DNA of 64,000 nt. It comes from Ravibacter sp964559125 (GTDB taxonomy: Bacteria > Bacteroidota > Bacteroidia > Cytophagales > Spirosomataceae). Each line of letters begins with the position of its first letter. The stretch's first letter is position 1. Shown here piece after piece: positions 62,244-64,000 of this stretch. Under the pieces are notes generated by a model. The model saw only the letters and a list, made by a program, of their open reading frames with translations, was not told the DNA's origin and searched no databases. The stretch is from NCBI GenBank assembly GCA_964559125.1, contig CAZLGW010000009.1, forward strand, positions 124,001-188,000, written 5' to 3'. The position numbers were made by a program, and so were the translations under genes.

Positions 62244-64000
62244 ATGAACCGGCTTCTTATTCCCTTTTATTTGGTTTGTGCCTCTGTATGCCTGATCTCC
62301 CCATCGGCCCGGGCCCAGTATGACAAACAATTGCGAGTCAAAGGATTGAAAGATTCTGTTCGGATTTACCGGGACAAATGGGGAATTAACCATATCTACG
62401 CGAATAACGAATACGATTTGTTTTTCGCGCAGGGCTACGGTGCTGCAAAAGACCGCCTTTTTCAGTTTGAGCTGTGGAGAAGACAAGCCACCGGGACTGT
62501 TTCTGAAATTCTGGGGCCCTCTGAACTGAAGCGCGACATCGGGCTGCGCCTTTTCAAATACAGGGGTGACATGCAGAAGGAACTCTCCCATTACCATCCG
62601 AACGGGGCTTCTATCATTAACGCTTACGTAGACGGCGTGAATGCCTATATCGGAGAAGCCAGCCAGACTCCGGATGCGCTACCCATAGAGTTTAAAATGC
62701 TGAAGATAATACCGCAGAAATGGACGCCGGAAGTGGTTATATCAAGGCATCAGGGATTGCTGGGAAACATAGAAGAAGAGTTGCGCATGGGCAGGGCCGT
62801 GGCTGCCGCCGGAGCGCAGACAGTAGCGGACCTGATGTATTTTCATCCCAAACAACCCGATCTGGCGCTCTCACCCTCTATTACCAAAGAAATGCTCAGT
62901 CACGATATCCTGGAACTATACAGGTTATCGCACACGCCGATTGTTTTCGGCGAAAAACACCGGAAATATATAGAAGCAGTAAAGCGCGGTGACGAAGGAA
63001 GCGAGGGAAGCAATAACTGGGTTGTGGCGGGCAGCCGTACAGCCAGTGGATTCCCCCAGATGGCGAACGATCCGCACCGCGCCATTTCATTGCCCGCACT
63101 GCGGTATATCGTGCATCTTTCAGCTCCCGGCTGGAACGTATTAGGGGGTGGAGAACCCGTCATACCGGGCATTTCTATAGGTCATAACGATTTTGGAGCC
63201 TGGGGGCTAACCATTTTCAGAACCGATTTTGAAGACCTGTATGTGTATGACCTGAACCCAGAAAACCTGTCGCAGTACCAGTACAAGGGCAAATGGGTAG
63301 AGATGGAAACCGTGCGGGAAACCATCCCGGTTAAGGGACAGGCAGCAGAGAAAGTGGATCTTAGGTATACCAGGCATGGCCCTGTGGTATATATCGATAC
63401 ACTCGGCAAAAAGGCGTATGCCGTGAGATGCGCGTGGCTGGAACCAGGCGGCGCGCCTTACCTGGCTTCACTGCGCTTTAATCAGGCCAAAAACTGGCAG
63501 GAATTCAGGGCGGCAACCCGGTACTCCAACGTACCGGCTGAAAACATGGTTTGGGCCGATCGGAACGGCGATATAGGTTGGCAGGTGGTGGGTTTAGCGC
63601 CTGTCAGGAGGAATTTCAGCGGTATGGTGCCCGTGCCCGGTGACGGGCGTTTCGAGTGGGATGGCTACTTACCCATTCTGGAAAGGCCCGGTAGTTTTAA
63701 CCCGTCTAAAGGCTTTTTAGCAACGGCAAATGAAGATGTTACTCCTGATGATTATAAACATTGGGAGGCTGTGGGTTATCAATGGTCCGACCCTTTTCGC
63801 GGCGATCGTATCAATGAAGTATTGACAGATAAGAGCAACCTCACGCTGCAAGACCATCAAAGCCTGCAAACGGACTACCTTTCTATTCCGGCAAGGGAGC
63901 TTGTGCCTATGATGAAAGGGCTGAAATTTGAGGATAAGCTGGTCAATGAGGCTCTTGAACGTTTAACCGGTTGGGATTACCGCCTGGAGCCAAACTCTGT
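62244..64000 (+). CDS. Penicillin acylase family protein, C-terminus beyond the window
   Basis: A 585-codon open frame runs off the right edge. Signal peptide 1-23 (ends ARA-Q). The N-terminal part has the family pattern GINHIYANNEYDLFFAQGYG. The chain is expected to split autocatalytically before the nucleophile Ser256 in EGSNNWVVAG, separating alpha and beta subunits; the beta chain continues with MANDPHRAI and HNDFGAWGLT. It acts in the periplasm on acyl amides: beta-lactams, acyl-homoserine lactones or others. Without the last part the specificity cannot be judged. Confidence 0.92.
   Translation, partial: MNRLLIPFYLVCASVCLISPSARAQYDKQLRVKGLKDSVRIYRDKWGINHIYANNEYDLFFAQGYGAAKDRLFQFELWRRQATGTVSEILGPSELKRDIGLRLFKYRGDMQKELSHYHPNGASIINAYVDGVNAYIGEASQTPDALPIEFKMLKIIPQKWTPEVVISRHQGLLGNIEEELRMGRAVAAAGAQTVADLMYFHPKQPDLALSPSITKEMLSHDILELYRLSHTPIVFGEKHRKYIEAVKRGDEGSEGSNNWVVAGSRTASGFPQMANDPHRAISLPALRYIVHLSAPGWNVLGGGEPVIPGISIGHNDFGAWGLTIFRTDFEDLYVYDLNPENLSQYQYKGKWVEMETVRETIPVKGQAAEKVDLRYTRHGPVVYIDTLGKKAYAVRCAWLEPGGAPYLASLRFNQAKNWQEFRAATRYSNVPAENMVWADRNGDIGWQVVGLAPVRRNFSGMVPVPGDGRFEWDGYLPILERPGSFNPSKGFLATANEDVTPDDYKHWEAVGYQWSDPFRGDRINEVLTDKSNLTLQDHQSLQTDYLSIPARELVPMMKGLKFEDKLVNEALERLTGWDYRLEPNS

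Overview
The window looks like a chromosomal segment of a Bacteroidota species, probably Cytophagales-like (inference). The reasons are type IX secretion (T9SS) genes porU and porV, a PorP/SprF-like protein, a C-terminal T9SS sorting domain on a giant surface protein, a periplasmic-propeller histidine kinase, DUF2027-Smr and DUF4403 proteins, promoters of the TTG-N18-20-TAnnTTTG type, and almost no Shine-Dalgarno signals. Most genes are near 50% GC by eye. Four stretches are clearly more AT-rich: the cupin gene, xseAB, the N-terminal half of the giant surface protein, and the AlkD-like gene. No tRNA, CRISPR array, prophage or full-length insertion sequence was seen.

Layout. 1-9.7 kb is an accessory-looking zone. 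It holds an edge-truncated beta-helix surface protein, a cupin protein, an XRE regulator, a broken Rpn-type nuclease gene split by a 222-bp MITE-like insertion, a NarL-type two-component system, an intact Rpn gene and a luciferase-like monooxygenase. 9.7-18.5 kb carries a hairpin-rich spacer, AT-rich xseAB, a sulfatase, YqgE, an SDR, a coupled lipase-like/PorP-like pair and an M28 peptidase. 18.5-22.5 kb has a ZIP transporter and a compact serine pathway (SerB-SerA fusion plus SerC). 22.6-27.1 kb has a self-contained small lipoprotein unit and a glycosyltransferase followed by two polytopic membrane proteins. 27.1-33.8 kb has a SprT-like protein, porU, porV and a catalytically dead M16 homologue.

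33.8-47.8 kb is mostly housekeeping and envelope genes: KDPG aldolase, MltG, Smr/DUF2027, DUF4403, RNase P RNA, an OmpA-family protein, several lipoproteins, a ROK kinase, a PQQ-type sugar dehydrogenase, a YbgC-type thioesterase and YihY. 48.0-53.9 kb is a three-gene set (FG-GAP protein, SGNH hydrolase, PVC-type cytochrome) that looks like an operon for an exported oxidative or hydrolytic process. 54.0-64.0 kb has the giant T9SS cargo, an AraC-type membrane regulator, an AlkD-like protein, a divergent PhyH dioxygenase/AraC pair, and a penicillin acylase running off the right edge.

The clearest non-textbook signals are the MITE-like insertion with 8-bp target duplication inside the Rpn gene, the shared repeats bracketing both Rpn copies, the composition break at a domain boundary in the giant protein, phased octamer arrays upstream of two genes, homopolymeric G tracts near or in surface and secretion genes, and three tail-to-tail gene pairs whose stop codons abut. 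I did not find a convincing wholly new defence or metabolic system.
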